Shown here: one piece after another, positions 19,363 to 30,406 of the stretch
How the letters are laid out: each line of letters opens with the position of its first letter
How positions within the stretch are numbered: position 1 is the first letter of the stretch
NCBI GenBank assembly: GCA_038141425.1
Contig: JAYQIC010000010.1
Location: forward strand, 620,001-684,000
DNA: 64,000 nucleotides
Direction of reading: 5' to 3'
Source of the DNA: UBA7985 sp038141425
GTDB taxonomy: Bacteria; Pseudomonadota; Alphaproteobacteria; UBA7985
Position numbers and translations under genes: made by a program
Notes under the pieces: generated by a model
Told to the model about the DNA's origin: nothing
Databases searched by the model: none
What the model saw: only the letters and a program-made list of their open reading frames with translations

Positions 19363-21708
19363 TACAAGTCGAAATCAACACCATCAACGGTGCTCAACGC
19401 AGTGATATCGCCGCCAAAGTCAATGATACCGACCCCGCAGCGCCATTATCGTAAAATACATACCGCACGTTTCCGTCGGCATTCGCGTCCACGAATGACG
19501 TCCGTCCGCCGTATCCGTGTCAATGACGTTGTACGCATTGTTAAATGCGTCAGCGTGAGCGTGTGTAAACCCGTGTTTTCGTAAATAATCGGCCCGGACA
19601 GGCCCAAGGACGTCGGTCGATGAAACGCAAGGTCCTCGGCTGCACCCGCGGAAAACTGGGTGATGGTCTCAACATCGGTTCCCGTCAAAGCACCATCGGT
19701 CACAGCTGCAAGTGCAACAGCATGATCCCCTGCGTTGATTTGAACCGTGATATCAGACGTGGTGGTTCCGAGCGTGATCGTGTCTGCACCGGCGCCACCG
19801 ATTACGACTGCTGTACCCGCGGTCACACCACCGAGGTCAAGAACGTCCGCACCAGCGCCACCGTTGATGTTTGCACCAGCTGCGATTCCGTTCACATCGA
19901 TGCTGTCGATGCCTCCGCTGCCGTCAAGTCTTTGAGACCCGTGAATGCGTTGGCTGTTGCCGTCAAGTCATCTGCCGCCAGATGCATCCACCGTTGTCAA
20001 CGCACTGCACCGTGCCAGCCACAACAGCTGTCCGGCTGCCGTCGATGTCCAGCTCGGTGATGCCGCCCAAAACGGTGATGGTGTTGGTGCCAGCGTTGGT
20101 CTGGGTCACGGTTGCAGCGCCAATGCTGGCGGCACCGTCGATCGTCACGCCCGCGCCTTCCTGGGTGATGCGGACATTGTTGGCCCCTGCCCCGGCTGTA
20201 CCGTCGAAGTCCAGCGTCGAGCCGTTCACCGCCGTTACCAGCAGGTTATCAACGTCCAGATCGTTGAGGTTGACGGTGTTAGCACCGTTCACGTCCACCG
20301 TCGAAACCGCGCTGTCGAAGACGTCGAAGTCGATGGTCGAAGCGCCACCGGTCGAAATCGATTTCAAACTTGTCAACGTCACCCAAGGCGGCATCGATGC
20401 CAGCAGCAAGTACCAGAACGTCTGCGCCATCGCCGCCGTCGTAGGCATGGTTGGCTGTCATCGTCTCAGTGACATTGAGGGTGTCGTTGCCGGTGCCGAG
20501 ATCGACGGTCCGTTACCGTCGCATCGATGGACAATTCCAGATCACCGGTCGCCGTTGCGGCGTTGATGTCGTTACGGCCGCCAGATTAGCACCGCCGAGC
20601 GTGTTGGTAATCTCAAGATCGGCCGACCCTTTGATGGTCAGGTCGTGTCATGGCATTGGCGGTCAGCGCAATATCATTGTCCGCCGAACCGGAGCGTGGT
20701 GATGGTGACCTGCGTCGGGTCAACACCACTGTCCAGATCAACCGTCGCTGTGCCCGCGTCGCCGGCGTTTTCCAGACCCAGCTCGAACTTCACCACCGGC
20801 GCGCCGGTCACGGACGACGTCGAGGGTCTGCGTATCGGCAAGTCCCTTGGCGGTCAGCGCTGCGGTATCGGTGCTGCCGTGCTTGGCGCCCAGATCAGTC
20901 ACTGTAATCGTTTCATTGTCGGTGTTGGCATCGATCACCAGCGTGGTGTCTTCGCTGTTCATGTCGATGGTGACACCACCCGCGGAATTCACGATCACCT
21001 CGACGTTTTCGAGGTTATCCAGCGTGGTGCCGAGGCTGCCAAATCGAGGCTGTCACCATTTGTCAGCGCCGATTCGATGCTCAGGCTATCGGTGCCTGTC
21101 CCGCCGTCCATTGAGTCAATATCCGTCAGTGCTGTGACGTCGGTCACGGCGAAAAACCGTATCGAGCCACCAGAGCCAACAATGTCTCGAAGATCGCGTA
21201 GAGCTGATTGAAACCGTTTTCACCGTCGAACTGTGGTGAACTGGAGGTTGTCGTCTGGGTCGAACTTGAAGCAGTAGAGGTGGTGCTATCATCGTCGTTC
21301 GCGGTCAGGATAAGCAGGCCGACCAAGCAAAGCGGCAGCTCCGGCAACCGCAACTGCGACAACCACGGTGGTGTTCATCCCAGGGCCGTTGACCACCGTT
21401 ACCAGCTCGCTGGAGACCATGATCTCCTTACCGTCGATGATGTACTGGCCTTCGCTCGCGATGAAGCGCTGGCCGTTCTCCAGTTCGAATTCGATCTGGC
21501 CATTGCCCAGGCGCTCGAAGCTGACGACGGAGGAGGTGATGTCCTCGAAGCCGTCGACGCTACCGGCTTCCGCCTGCGCAGCGGCAATGACACTGGCACC
21601 GGCCGCAGCAACGGCAGCGGCGGTAATCTTGCCGCGCTTGTTGCGCTTGATCAGTGCTTCTTTGTTGGCAATCAGGTCGGCTACCGACTTCATGTCCTTA
21701 AACACCAT
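19362..21708 (-). pseudogene. Surface-layer/RTX-like repeat protein gene, about 14 frameshifts
   Basis: Pieces in alternating frames form one protein of about 780 residues. The N terminus (MVFKDMKSVADLIANKEA) leads to an Ala-rich hydrophobic stretch and a second one (TTVVVAVAVAGAAALLG), then a Ser/Thr-rich linker. The body is beta-strand repeats rich in Asp, Gly, Thr and Val (VSTVDVNGANTVNLNDLD, GVTIDGAASIGAATVTQT) with RTX-like GGAGADVLDLGG and GGAGADTITLG. The C terminus reads VRYVFYDNGA, IIDFGGDIT and STVDGVDFDL. This resembles calcium-binding type I-secreted or S-layer proteins. Breaks fall near 21345, 21170, 21045, 20818, 20700, 20650, 20575, 20510, 20365, 20000, 19935, 19620, 19490 and 19430. 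Decay or poor sequence cannot be told apart. Confidence 0.65.
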
Positions 21709-22106
21709 CAAATTTTCAGCCCCGAAATACCGCCGGGATACGAGAGACGACCCTGAAACAGGCTAACGCCGTGGGGTCTTTTTCAATTGGTCGAACACTG
21801 GCCCTAAAATTACAGGACCTTTGAGGCTCTCATGACGGAGGCGGGCGCAAAGGGTCAAGGCTTTTGCCGGAAATGCCCGAAAACAGACGCAATTGCCCGG
21901 GTTTTCACGGCATTATGCGGCCGTCTGTGCCTGCTTTAGTAATTTTTCCCATTATTTTCAGTAATACTCGCCTAGAAATGAAATCGAATCGCCCGATTCG
22001 AAAGTGGGTGTCGAGTCTGGCTGCTGCGGAGCCTGTTTCCCGGGCCGAGCTTAATCCTATATGCTTGGTAACAGGCCCCCTCACGAACCACCCGGAGACA
22101 CAGTGC
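21709..22106. other. Intergenic region between surface-layer gene and galM
   Basis: About 398 bp without a supported gene and visibly more AT-rich than its surroundings (for example 21935-21985). It holds an 18-bp palindrome at 21984-22001 and a possible -10 (CCTATATG near 22057-22064) for galM, plus the leader of the minus-strand surface-layer gene. The open frame running into galM from 21864 is judged non-coding upstream of ATG 22107. Confidence 0.55.
21984..22001. promoter_or_regulatory. Palindromic operator candidate upstream of galM
   Basis: TCGAATCG and CGATTCGA flank two central bases, a perfect inverted repeat about 105 bp before the galM start. It has the form of a dimeric regulator site and lies in front of the galactoside gene set. 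No regulator gene adjoins it. Confidence 0.45.
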
Positions 22107-23145
22107 ATGCTGACCCCACGCTTTGAACCCAGCGCCACCGTTGACGACTGGACTACCTTTAACCGGGTTACAGTCGCCAAGGGACGGTTGGTCTCACGCA
22201 TGGGTCTGATCGCGGAGATCGGTGAAGTCGGCGCGGCGCTGGTGTCCCTGCGCATGCCCGGCGAGGACGGCGAGGCTGGCAGTGGTGATGCGCTGGTCTG
22301 GTCGCTGGACCACCCGATGCACTATCTTCTTTCAGCCGGGTCCATCGGCGGTGTTGTCGGCCCGGTTGCCAACCGACTGGGCGGGGCGCAGGCAAGCGTC
22401 GGCGACAAGGCGCTGACGCTGCTCGCCAACGAAGGCGACAACCTGCTCCACTCCGGCGCGGCGTCGACCCTCTACCGCTTCTGGCGGCTACAGGTCAGGG
22501 GCGACAGCATTGTCGCGGCGCTCGACCTGCCCCACGGCACCGATGGTTTCCCCGGTCGCCGGCAGTTGGAGGCGCGCTATCGCTTCAACGAGACCGGCGA
22601 CACGCTGGAGCTGGACCTGAGCCTAACCTCGAACCGGGACACGCTGGTCAACATGACCCACCACCCCTACTGGAACCTTGCCGGTGGCGGGCCGCTGTCT
22701 GCCCATCGGCTGCGGCGTCCCGGCGAGCGGCGCGCTGACGCTCGATGCTGAACAGATCCCGACCGGTGAGGTCAGCACGCCCGCCAAGGCTGGGATGAAC
22801 TTCAGCCGCGCCAAGTCCCTCGATGTCGCCAAAGGGCGCTATGATGGGTTTCTGGTGCTGCCCGAGGCGCGCGACCTTGACGCCGAACTGACCGTGCCCG
22901 AGCTGGGCCGGCGCCTGCTGGTGAGCAGCAATCAGGCCGGGGTCCAGGTCTTCACCCACCCCGGCGGCACCCTGCCCGCGCCGGAGGCTGCGCCCGATAT
23001 CGGGGCGGTCGAGCACTTGCCCGAGGCTGTCTGTCTGGAACCGCAGGCGCACCCCGACGCGCCCAACCACGAGGGCTTTCCCTCGATCCTGCTGCCCGCG
23101 CGGCAAACCTACGAGAACCGCATCCGCTACCAGCTCGAATGGTAA
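22107..23145 (+). CDS. galM: Aldose 1-epimerase (galactose mutarotase, one frameshift)
   Basis: Interconverts alpha and beta anomers of galactose for GalK. I start it at ATG 22107 (MLTPRFEPSATVDDW). The family features are VVGPVANRLGGAQ (sugar-site Arg), LLHSGAAS, and MTHHPYWNLAGGG (catalytic His region); PAPEAAPDIGAVEHLPEAV and CLEPQAHPDAPN carry the C-terminal residues. A surplus base near 22712 breaks the frame; corrected length is about 345 residues. First gene of the galactose module. Confidence 0.88.
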
Positions 23146-23280
23146 AACCCGGCCGCGCCGCCCGTTGCCAAAGAAACCCGGAGCCGTGGCTGGTAAAGCT
23201 GGCTTGACAGGCCCCGGCCGCGCTTGAATTGTGGCAGCAACCAAGAACGATCACGCGCGACTGAAAGCGGGCCTGCTGCG

Positions 23281-24334
23281 ATGGATTTTCACCGCCACGA
23301 CCACCGGAAAGCAGACGGCCGTCAGCTCTACCTCTACAGTCGCGAACCGCGGGACTACCGCGTTACCAACGACGTCGAAGGCCCCTATGCGCCCAACCCG
23401 CACTTGCGCTGGCACCCGCTGCGGCGGGAATGGGTCGCCTACAACGCCTCGCGCAACACCCGCACCCTGAACCCGCCGCCGGACTTCAACCCGCTCGCGC
23501 CGGTGGCTGTCGACGGCTATCCCGGCGAGATCCCGGTGACCGACTTCGAAATTGCCGTGTTCGAGAACCGCTGGCCGGGCTTTGCCCAGCTCGCGGTCGG
23601 CCTTGGCGAGGATGATGGCCCACCGGCCAAGGGCGTGTGCGAAGTCGTGGTCTACACCACCGAGCCCAGCGGCACGCTGCACGACCTGCCCGGTCGACCG
23701 GATCGCGCTGCTGCTGCAGGCCTGGGCCGACCGCTACCGGGCGCTGCAGGCCCAGCCCGAAGTGCAGTACGTTATGCCGTTTGAAAGCCGGGGCGCCCAT
23801 GTCGGCGTGACCCTGCCCCACCCGCACGGGCAGATTTATGCCTTTCCCTTCCTGCCCCCGCAGATCGAGCGGCAGGCGCGGGCGCAGATGGAGAATCAGG
23901 CGCTGACCCGGCTGGTCCATGCCCCCGACCCGGCGCTGGTGATCGAAGACCGGGAGCACGCGGTTGCGCTCTGCCCCGAATACGCGCGCTACCCCTTCGA
24001 GACGTGGGTCCTGCCGCGCGAGCGGGTGGCCGCGCCCGATGAAATGAGCGACGCGGCACTGATCGACTTCGCCCAGGCGCTCAAGCGCGCGCAGCAGCGG
24101 CTGGACCGGCACTTCGGCGGCACCACACCGCTGGTGCTGTGGTGCGCGCTGCCACCCAAGGGCTTCGAAAGCAGCTGGCCCTTCCACGTCCAGCTCTGGC
24201 CCATGCAGCGGGGTGAGAACAAGTTCAAGTTCCTCGCCTCGGTCGAGCAAATCACCGGCGTGTTCCTCGTCGATGTTCTGCCCGAAGACGCCGCAGCCAC
24301 GCTGCGCGCAATCGATCCGGACAGCGCCGGATGA
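23281..24334 (+). CDS. galT: Galactose-1-phosphate uridylyltransferase (one frameshift)
   Basis: Leloir enzyme exchanging UMP between UDP-glucose and galactose-1-phosphate. From ATG 23281 it shows NPHLRWHPLRREWVAYNA at the start and FENRWPGFAQL. The nucleophilic His lies in TLPHPHGQIYAFPF. A surplus base near 23692 interrupts the frame after LHDLP, which then resumes as VDRIALLLQAWADRYRA. Corrected length is about 350 residues, normal for GalT. Its stop overlaps the galK start as ATGA. Confidence 0.93.
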
Positions 24335-25463
24335 GCGCGCTGGTGATCGACGCCCAAAGCGTGGCGAGGGCGCACGCGCAGGCCTTGGCATCGAGCCGGT
24401 GGGCGTCGTGTTTGCGCCGGGGCGGGTCAACCTGATTGGCGATCACACCGACTACAACGAGGGCTATGTCTTCCCCGTCGCGCTGGAGATCGGCACCTAC
24501 ATTGCCTACAGCCGCAATGCCAGCGGGCTGGTGCGCGCCCGGTCGCTCAACCTCGATGAACAGCTCGAACGCCCGCTGACTGCGCCGGCCTTCGGCGACT
24601 GGCTGGACTACGTGATCGGTGCGCTGCAGGCGCTGGCCGGGCATGGCAACAGCGACCTTCCCGCCGGGCTGGACCTGACCATCGGCTCGACGGTTCCCAC
24701 CGGGGCGAGTGTGTCGTCCTCGGCCGCGCTGCAGGTCGCCACCATCCGTGCGGGGCAGCAGGCTTTCGGGGTTGAGGTCGGCGCGGTCGATATCGCCCGT
24801 CTGGCCCAGCGAGCTGAAAACGACTACGTCGGCGTGAACTGCGGGCTGATGGACCAGATGGCCTCCTCGACCGGAAAGCCCGGCTCCGCGCTGTTCTTCG
24901 ACACCAAGACCATGGAGACCAGCCTCGAAGCCCTGCCCGCCGACTTCAGCTTTCTGACGCTGCATTCCCGCCTGTCGCGGCAGCTTACCGACGGGGCCTA
25001 TAACGAGCGGCGGGCTCAGTGCGAAGCCGCCGCCAGCGCGCTGGGGCTGCCCAGTCTGCGCACGGCGACGATGGAGCAGGTCGAAGCCCTGCCCGACCCG
25101 CGCATGCGGGCCCGGGCGCGGCACGTGGTCAGCGAGAACCGGCGGGTGCTGGAGGCGCGCGAGGCGCTACGCGCGGGCGATATGGTGCGCTTCGGGGCAC
25201 TGATGACCCAGTCCCACCAGTCCTTAAGGACTGATTTCCAGACATCGACCCGCGAGGTCGACGCGCTGGTGGAGTCCTGCCTCGCCCGCGGCGTGCTCGG
25301 TGCCCGCATCACCGGAGCGGGTTTCGGGGGCTGTATCGTCGTGCTGGTCGAACGTGGGGCCGAGGCCCGGCTGGTCACTTCGCTGCGCTATGCTCACCCG
25401 CAGGCGTGGCTGGTGGCGACCTCGACGGCTGTTCACGCTCCCGGCAAATCAGGCCGGGGTTGA
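24331..25463 (+). CDS. galK: Galactokinase (one frameshift)
   Basis: GHMP kinase phosphorylating galactose. From ATG 24331 the frame is lost at 24385, where one T is missing from the TT pair; restoring it gives FGIEPVGVVFAPGRVNLI and the galactokinase signature GRVNLIGDHTDYNEG. The ATP loop is TVPTGASVSSSAALQVA, and the GHMP C-terminal motif ITGAGFGGCIVVLV is complete. Corrected length is about 377 residues. No galE is seen in the window. Confidence 0.93.
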
Positions 25464-25511
25464 GAGCCATGCAGGCCGCCGGAAAGCATCACCCCGAGGA
25501 GTCGAGCCGCC

Positions 25512-26629
25512 ATGCAGCGCCTTGACCGCATCCTGCACCTGCGTCTGCTGGCAATCTTCGCGTTGATTCTGACCGTGGTCACGCTGAGCGCCGTGCTATC
25601 GCAGGCGGCGCGGCTGACCGATGAGGTGTTGCGCGCGGGCATGTCGCTGTCTGAGTTTGGCGGCCTGATCTTGCTGATTGTGCCGAAAATGGCCGAGCTG
25701 GTGACACCCTTGGCCTTCGGCATCGCGGTCATCCTCGCCTGCGTCCAGCGAAACGAGGCCGGAACCACGCTCCTGCTGCGCGCTGCGGGTCGCGCACCGC
25801 GGGTCGACGCCAGTGTTATCACCGGCGGTAGCCTCGTCGTCGCGCTGGTGCTGTTTGTCTGTGCCAGCGTGCTGGTACCGCTGAACCAGAGCCAGTACCG
25901 GCAGGCCTTTGCCCTCGCCCAGCAGCAGGGGATTGAGCGCCTGCGCATCCAGCCGGGGCAGCCGGTGACGCTGGTGCCGGGCCTGAGCCTGCAGGTCGAG
26001 CAGCACCGCGAGGCCGGGGTGTTCGAAGGCGTCACCGTGATCGACCTCACCCGCCCCGGCGAGCAGCTGATCATTCGTGCCGGGCGCGCCGAGCTGAGCC
26101 GTACCGGCAAGCTGGCGCTTTCCCTGCGGCTGACCGAGGCACAAGTGGAACAAACCACGGCAGACGGGCAGACCACCTCGCTTCGTTTTGCCAGCACCTT
26201 GCTTCCCCTCACCCTGCCCGGTCCGCGCGGGCTGGTCGCGCCCATGCTCCCCGACCGGCTGACGCGGGCCGATACGCTGTCTTCGACGGCACTGCTCAGG
26301 CAGATCAGCGCAGGCGACGCCGCACCGGCTTTAGCAGCCGAGCTGACCCGACGCGGCGCGGCGGCACTATCCGTGCTCGCCTTCGGCCTGCTGGCCAGCG
26401 GGCTGCTGTTCGCGCGCCGCCCCGATGGTCGCCGCCAGACCGTGCCCGCTACCGCCCTGCTGGTGTTCCTGATCCTGTATCTGCTGATCCAGACCACGCT
26501 GCTGTCCGCGCGGGGTTCAGCCCGGCTACCGGAGCGCTGGTGTTGGCAATCAGCCTGTCCCCGCCTATCCTCGCACCGGTTCTGCAGGCCCTGATCAGGC
26601 TCGCGCGACGTCCTGCGGCGGCGTCCTGA
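25512..26629 (+). CDS. LptF/LptG-family permease-like protein (one frameshift)
   Basis: An inner-membrane protein of about 372 residues with the YjgP/YjgQ layout: LDRILHLRLLAIFALIL as first helix, two more helices (LILLIVPKMAELVTPLA and the segment starting VDASVITGG), a periplasmic beta-jellyroll from about 130 to 260, and three C-terminal helices. A missing G near 26512 shifts the end; corrected, it reads GFSPATGALVLAISLSPPI. LptF and LptG normally occur as an adjacent pair carrying LPS to the outer membrane. Here a single copy sits between galK and the beta-galactosidase gene, so a divergent or accessory role is possible. Confidence 0.75.
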
Positions 26630-26679
26630 TCCGGACTGCACACCCGAATTCCCTCGCAAAGCTGAAAGAAGTCCAGTCC

Positions 26680-28757
26680 ATGTACCAGCCCGATAACCAA
26701 CCGCGCCTTGGCGTTTGCTACTACCCCGAACACTGGCCCGAGGACACGTGGGAGGCCGATGCACGGCGGATGAAAGAACTCGGTCTGACCACGGTACGGA
26801 TCGGCGAATTTGCCTGGGCGCGGATGGAGCCAGAGCCGGGTATTTTCACCTGGGACTGGTTGGATCGGGCGATCCAGACCCTCGGGGATGCCGGGCTGAA
26901 GGTCGTGCTCTGTACCCCGACCCCGACCCCGCCCAAGTGGCTGACCGACGCCTACCCCGGCGTGCTGCGGCACAGCGAAGACGGCCTGCCGGAAAAACAC
27001 GGCTCCCGCCGCCACGTCTCCGTTGCCTCCAAGACCTATCGCGAGCAGTCGCGCCGGATCACCCGCGCGCTGGCTGACCGATACGGCCACAACCCGCACA
27101 TCATCGGCTGGCAGACCGACAACGAATACAGCTGCCACGACAGCACCCTGTCCTACGGCCCCGAAGACCGCGAGGCCTTCCAGCTGTGGCTGGCTGGAGG
27201 CCTACGGCGACATCAATGCGCTCAATGCGCAGTGGGGCACGGTGTTCTGGTCCATGACCTACCGCAGCTTTGACGAAATTGAGCTGCCCAACCGTCTGAC
27301 CGCTGAACCGGCTCCGGCACACTGGCTCGATTTCCGGCGCTTTTTCAGCGACATGACCGCCGAATTCAACCGCGAGCAGTGCGATATTCTGCGCGCTGGC
27401 AGTCGATCGGACATGTTCATCACCCACAACTTCATGGTCGCCGAAATGGGCTTCGACCATTGGACGGTGAGCAGCGATCTGGACTTTGCCAGCTGGGATT
27501 CCTACCCGATGGGCTTCGTCGAGAAGTTCGCCAGCCGCATGGGCATGCGCGGTGAAGCCATGATTGACCGCTATATGCGCATCGGTCACCCCGACATCGT
27601 TTCCCTGCACCACGACCTCTACCGCGATATGTCGCGCACGGGTCGGCTGTGGGTCATGGAGCAACAGCCCGGGCCGGTGAACTGGGCGGACTGGAACCCC
27701 GCGCCCGTTGACGGGGCGGTGCGGTTCTGGACGCTGGAGGCCATCGCCCACGGTGCCGAAGTCGTCTCCTACTTCCGCTGGCGGCAGGCCCAGTGGGCGC
27801 AGGAGACCTACCACACCGGCCTGAATCGGCCCGACGGCACCCCCGACCGGGCCTCGGTCGAGGTCGAGAGCCTGCGCGATGACCTGCCCAAGCTGACCTT
27901 CGTCGACCGCAACGACGCGGCGGGCGGCGACAAGTCCAACACCGTGGGGCTGTATTTCGACTGGGAAGCAGCCTTCACCTACGAAGCGCTGGTGCAGGGC
28001 AAGGACCAGAACGCCTATGCCCAGACGGCGAACTGGTATCACTTCCTGCGCCGGATGGGGCTGAACGTCGAGTTCGTCTCCCCAGCCGGATGGCGGTCCT
28101 GCCCGCCTACATCATTCCCTGCGCCCCTGTGCTGGTGGCCGACGTGGTCGACTTCCTGCGCGAAACCGGTGCGCCGACCATCTTTGGCTGCCGCACCGGC
28201 TCCCGCGACGGCACCCTGAACTGGATGCCCCAGCCCATGGTCTGCGAGGACGGCGTTCCGGTCGAGCCACTGATGGCCGACCTGTTCCTGGACCGTGTCG
28301 AGAGCCTGCGTCCGAGCCAGCAGATCGGGGTGGAACTCGCCGACGGGACGGCGTTGCAGGCCTCGGCCTGGGTCGAGCACCTGCGGATCATGGGGCTGGC
28401 CGAACCCGGCTCGAACGAACCCCGGTCGAGGTGCTGGGCAGCTTCCGCCGCGAACCGCACCTGCCCTCCGGGCTGGATGCGGCTTTCGTGCGGCAGGAAA
28501 ACCTGCACTATCTGGGATTCGAACCCGACTATGAAGGGATGAAGGCCATCATGGCGCCGATCTTCGACGCTGCGATGATCGCCGCCGATGAGCTGCCCGA
28601 AGACATCCGCATGCGGCGCTCAGACGGGCGGCTGTACGTGATGAACTTCGGTCCTACCGACTACGATGCCGCGAAAATGGGCCTGCGTGGGGAGGCGATC
28701 ATCGGCGATGGCACCGTCGTCCGGCCGTATACGGTCAGCGTCTTCGCCGACAGCTGA
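26680..28757 (+). CDS. GH42 beta-galactosidase (three frameshifts)
   Basis: Glycoside hydrolase family 42 enzyme of about 692 residues. The N terminus RLGVCYYPEHWPEDTW is a family signature. The acid/base Glu lies in IIGWQTDNEYSCHDS and the nucleophile Glu in RLWVMEQQPGPVNWADWNP. The trimerisation domain (VGLYFDWEAAFTYEAL) and the C-terminal beta domain (FADS end) follow. The frame breaks near 27195 (surplus base), 28085 and 28425 (missing bases). No signal peptide is seen, so it is probably cytosolic, hydrolysing imported beta-galactosides to feed galM, galK and galT. Confidence 0.9.
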
Positions 28758-28774
28758 ACCGACCTTGAACGGTG

Positions 28775-29703
28775 CTAGCGTGCGCTCCCGCGGGAGCGCG
28801 CCAGCACCAACCCGCCCAGCGTAATAAGTCCGGCCCCGATCCAGAACATCAGCGACGGCACCTGCCCCAGCAGGAATAAGGCCCACAGCATGGTCATGAC
28901 GATGCCGCCGTACTTCACCGGCGCGATAAAGCTGGCCGAGGCATGGCGGAAGGCCATGACGTTGCCCATCTGCCCCAGGTTGGCCAGCAGCCCCATGCCC
29001 AGAAACACCATCAGCTGGAACCAGCTCACCGGCTCCCAGTTCAGCAGCGCAAAGGGCGCCAGATAGATCGACCCGAAAGCCGCCATGCCGACCACCAGAA
29101 TAAAGGTGCTGTCCTCGGTCGGTGATGAACTTGAGGATGGTGAACTGCGCCCCGAGCGTGAAAGCCGCGCCAAAGGCTGCCAGAGCGCCGAGCGAGACGA
29201 ATTGCTCCACCGCGCCGAAGTTGGGTTCTGCCGTCACCACCCCGCCAACCAGCGCGATGACCCCGCGAGCAGCACGAGCCGGTTCGGCCGTTCGCCCAGC
29301 AGCAGCATGGCCAGCGCCACCGTGAACACCCCGGAGGTCATGGTGATGGCCGAGGCGTTCGCCTGGTCGATGTTGAGCACCGCCACGATCGAGCACAGGA
29401 AGGTCAGCGCCCCGAAGGCCGCACGCAGGGCGTGCCAGCCGAGCAGCCCGGGGTCGGCAACAGTCGCGCGGACTGCCCCGAGAGCACGAAATACAGCATC
29501 AGCGGGGTCAGGGTGACGAACCCGCCCACGAACCGAAACCACGCCAGCTGGTAGGGGCTCAGGCCCTCGCCCCATAGGTTGGGAAAGATAAACAGCAGGC
29601 TGTAAAACGCCGAACCCTGCAGGGTCCAGATGACCCCCTGAAGCGGACGCGGATTCTGGTCCGTGGCGAGGTGCTGGGCGGAGGTATCAACCCGCATGGG
29701 CAC
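28775..29703 (-). CDS. EamA/DMT-family transporter, second copy (three frameshifts)
   Basis: About 309 residues with roughly ten hydrophobic segments. The pieces are, in order, VIWTLQGSAFYSLLFIFPN; LRAAFGALTFLCSIVAVLN with ITMTSGVFTVALAMLLLGER; VIALVGGVVTAEPNFGAVE; and MWFIGAG-like C-terminal helices (SLMFWIGAGLITLGGLVLA). Frames change near 29450, 29266 and 29123. Substrate unknown. It is convergent with the GH42 gene; its 3' end contains an 18-bp perfect palindrome at 28782-28799. Confidence 0.8.
28782..28799. other. Perfect 18-bp palindrome at convergent gene ends
   Basis: GCGCTCCCG followed by CGGGAGCGC, 25 nt past the GH42 stop and inside the last codons of the DMT gene. It may fold at both transcript ends as a terminator-like stem, but no T-run follows. 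Confidence 0.4.
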
Positions 29704-29739
29704 ACTCGAAGGCCGCTAAGGTATTGAAAACAAATATAA

Positions 29740-29751
29740 CTATGCGCATAG
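29740..29751. promoter_or_regulatory. Palindrome in AT-rich promoter region of second DMT gene
   Basis: CTATGCGCATAG is a perfect 12-bp palindrome next to AT-rich TTATATTTG (minus strand), about 40 bp before the DMT start. This is a plausible operator overlapping a promoter. Confidence 0.35.
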
Positions 29752-29869
29752 ATGCAGGCGTGGCGACCTTCATGCTCTGTTCTCGTTTTGGGCTACCATG
29801 CCGTGCCTTTGCGACTCTGAGTGGTCCGACCAAAGCATGCTGTTGTTTCTATTAGGGGCTTCTAATGTT

Positions 29870-30403
29870 CTATTCCGGGCCTTGTGCCGGTTCTCCGCTA
29901 TCAAAGCCCTCGATCAGGTCCCGGATCTCACCATAGCGGGGATGTTCGGGGTCGATCAACGGCAGAAGTCGGCGGAATAGCACACCCGCCGCCGCGCGGT
30001 CTCCGGCTTCCGCAGCCGCCTGCGCGGCGAGCATGAGCAGGCGCGGGTCTTCGGGCTGCAGGTTGAGCAGGCCATTCAGCGCGAAACGCAGCCCCTCCAG
30101 ATCCTGGAGATTGGCGTAAGAGCGGGCGAGCCGTTCCCATTCCTCGACGCTGCCGCCATCCTGCTCGAGCCGCTGGCGCAGCCCGGCGACCATCCCCTGA
30201 ATGGCCGCCTGTCGGTCGGCATCGCTGGCGCCGCTGAGTTGTTCGCTGAGGGCGGCAACCCGGTCCGGATCGGGGCCGTTGCCCGCAGGCGCCGTGTCGA
30301 TCGTCGGTGCAGACTGGACCAGCAGCCGGGGCTGGCCGAGGCTCAGGTACAGCCCCGCGCCGATCAGCACCACGGCAAAGGCCATCAGGGAGAGACTGCG
30401 CAC
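29870..30403 (-). CDS. ccmI: CcmI-like TPR protein for cytochrome c maturation
   Basis: A protein of 177 residues starting at GTG 30403, directly after the ccmH stop (TAG at 30407-30409). A single N-terminal membrane helix (LSLMAFAVVLIGAGLYLSL) is followed by periplasmic TPR repeats: VEEWERLARSYANLQDLEG, LNLQPEDPRLLMLAAQAA and FRRLLPLIDPEHP. This matches the C-terminal apocytochrome-chaperone part of CcmI; the cytoplasmic N-terminal portion of full-length CcmI is absent. Last gene of the ccmC-D-E-F-G-H-I run. Confidence 0.75.
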   Translation of the reverse strand: MRSLSLMAFAVVLIGAGLYLSLGQPRLLVQSAPTIDTAPAGNGPDPDRVAALSEQLSGASDADRQAAIQGMVAGLRQRLEQDGGSVEEWERLARSYANLQDLEGLRFALNGLLNLQPEDPRLLMLAAQAAAEAGDRAAAGVLFRRLLPLIDPEHPRYGEIRDLIEGFDSGEPAQGPE

Positions 30404-30406
30404 GGC

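Noticed and set aside
19362..21708. Several small separate genes in the surface-layer region
   Set aside because: The fragments continue one another in composition and repeat style, lack individual start signals, and together make one protein with a sensible beginning and end.
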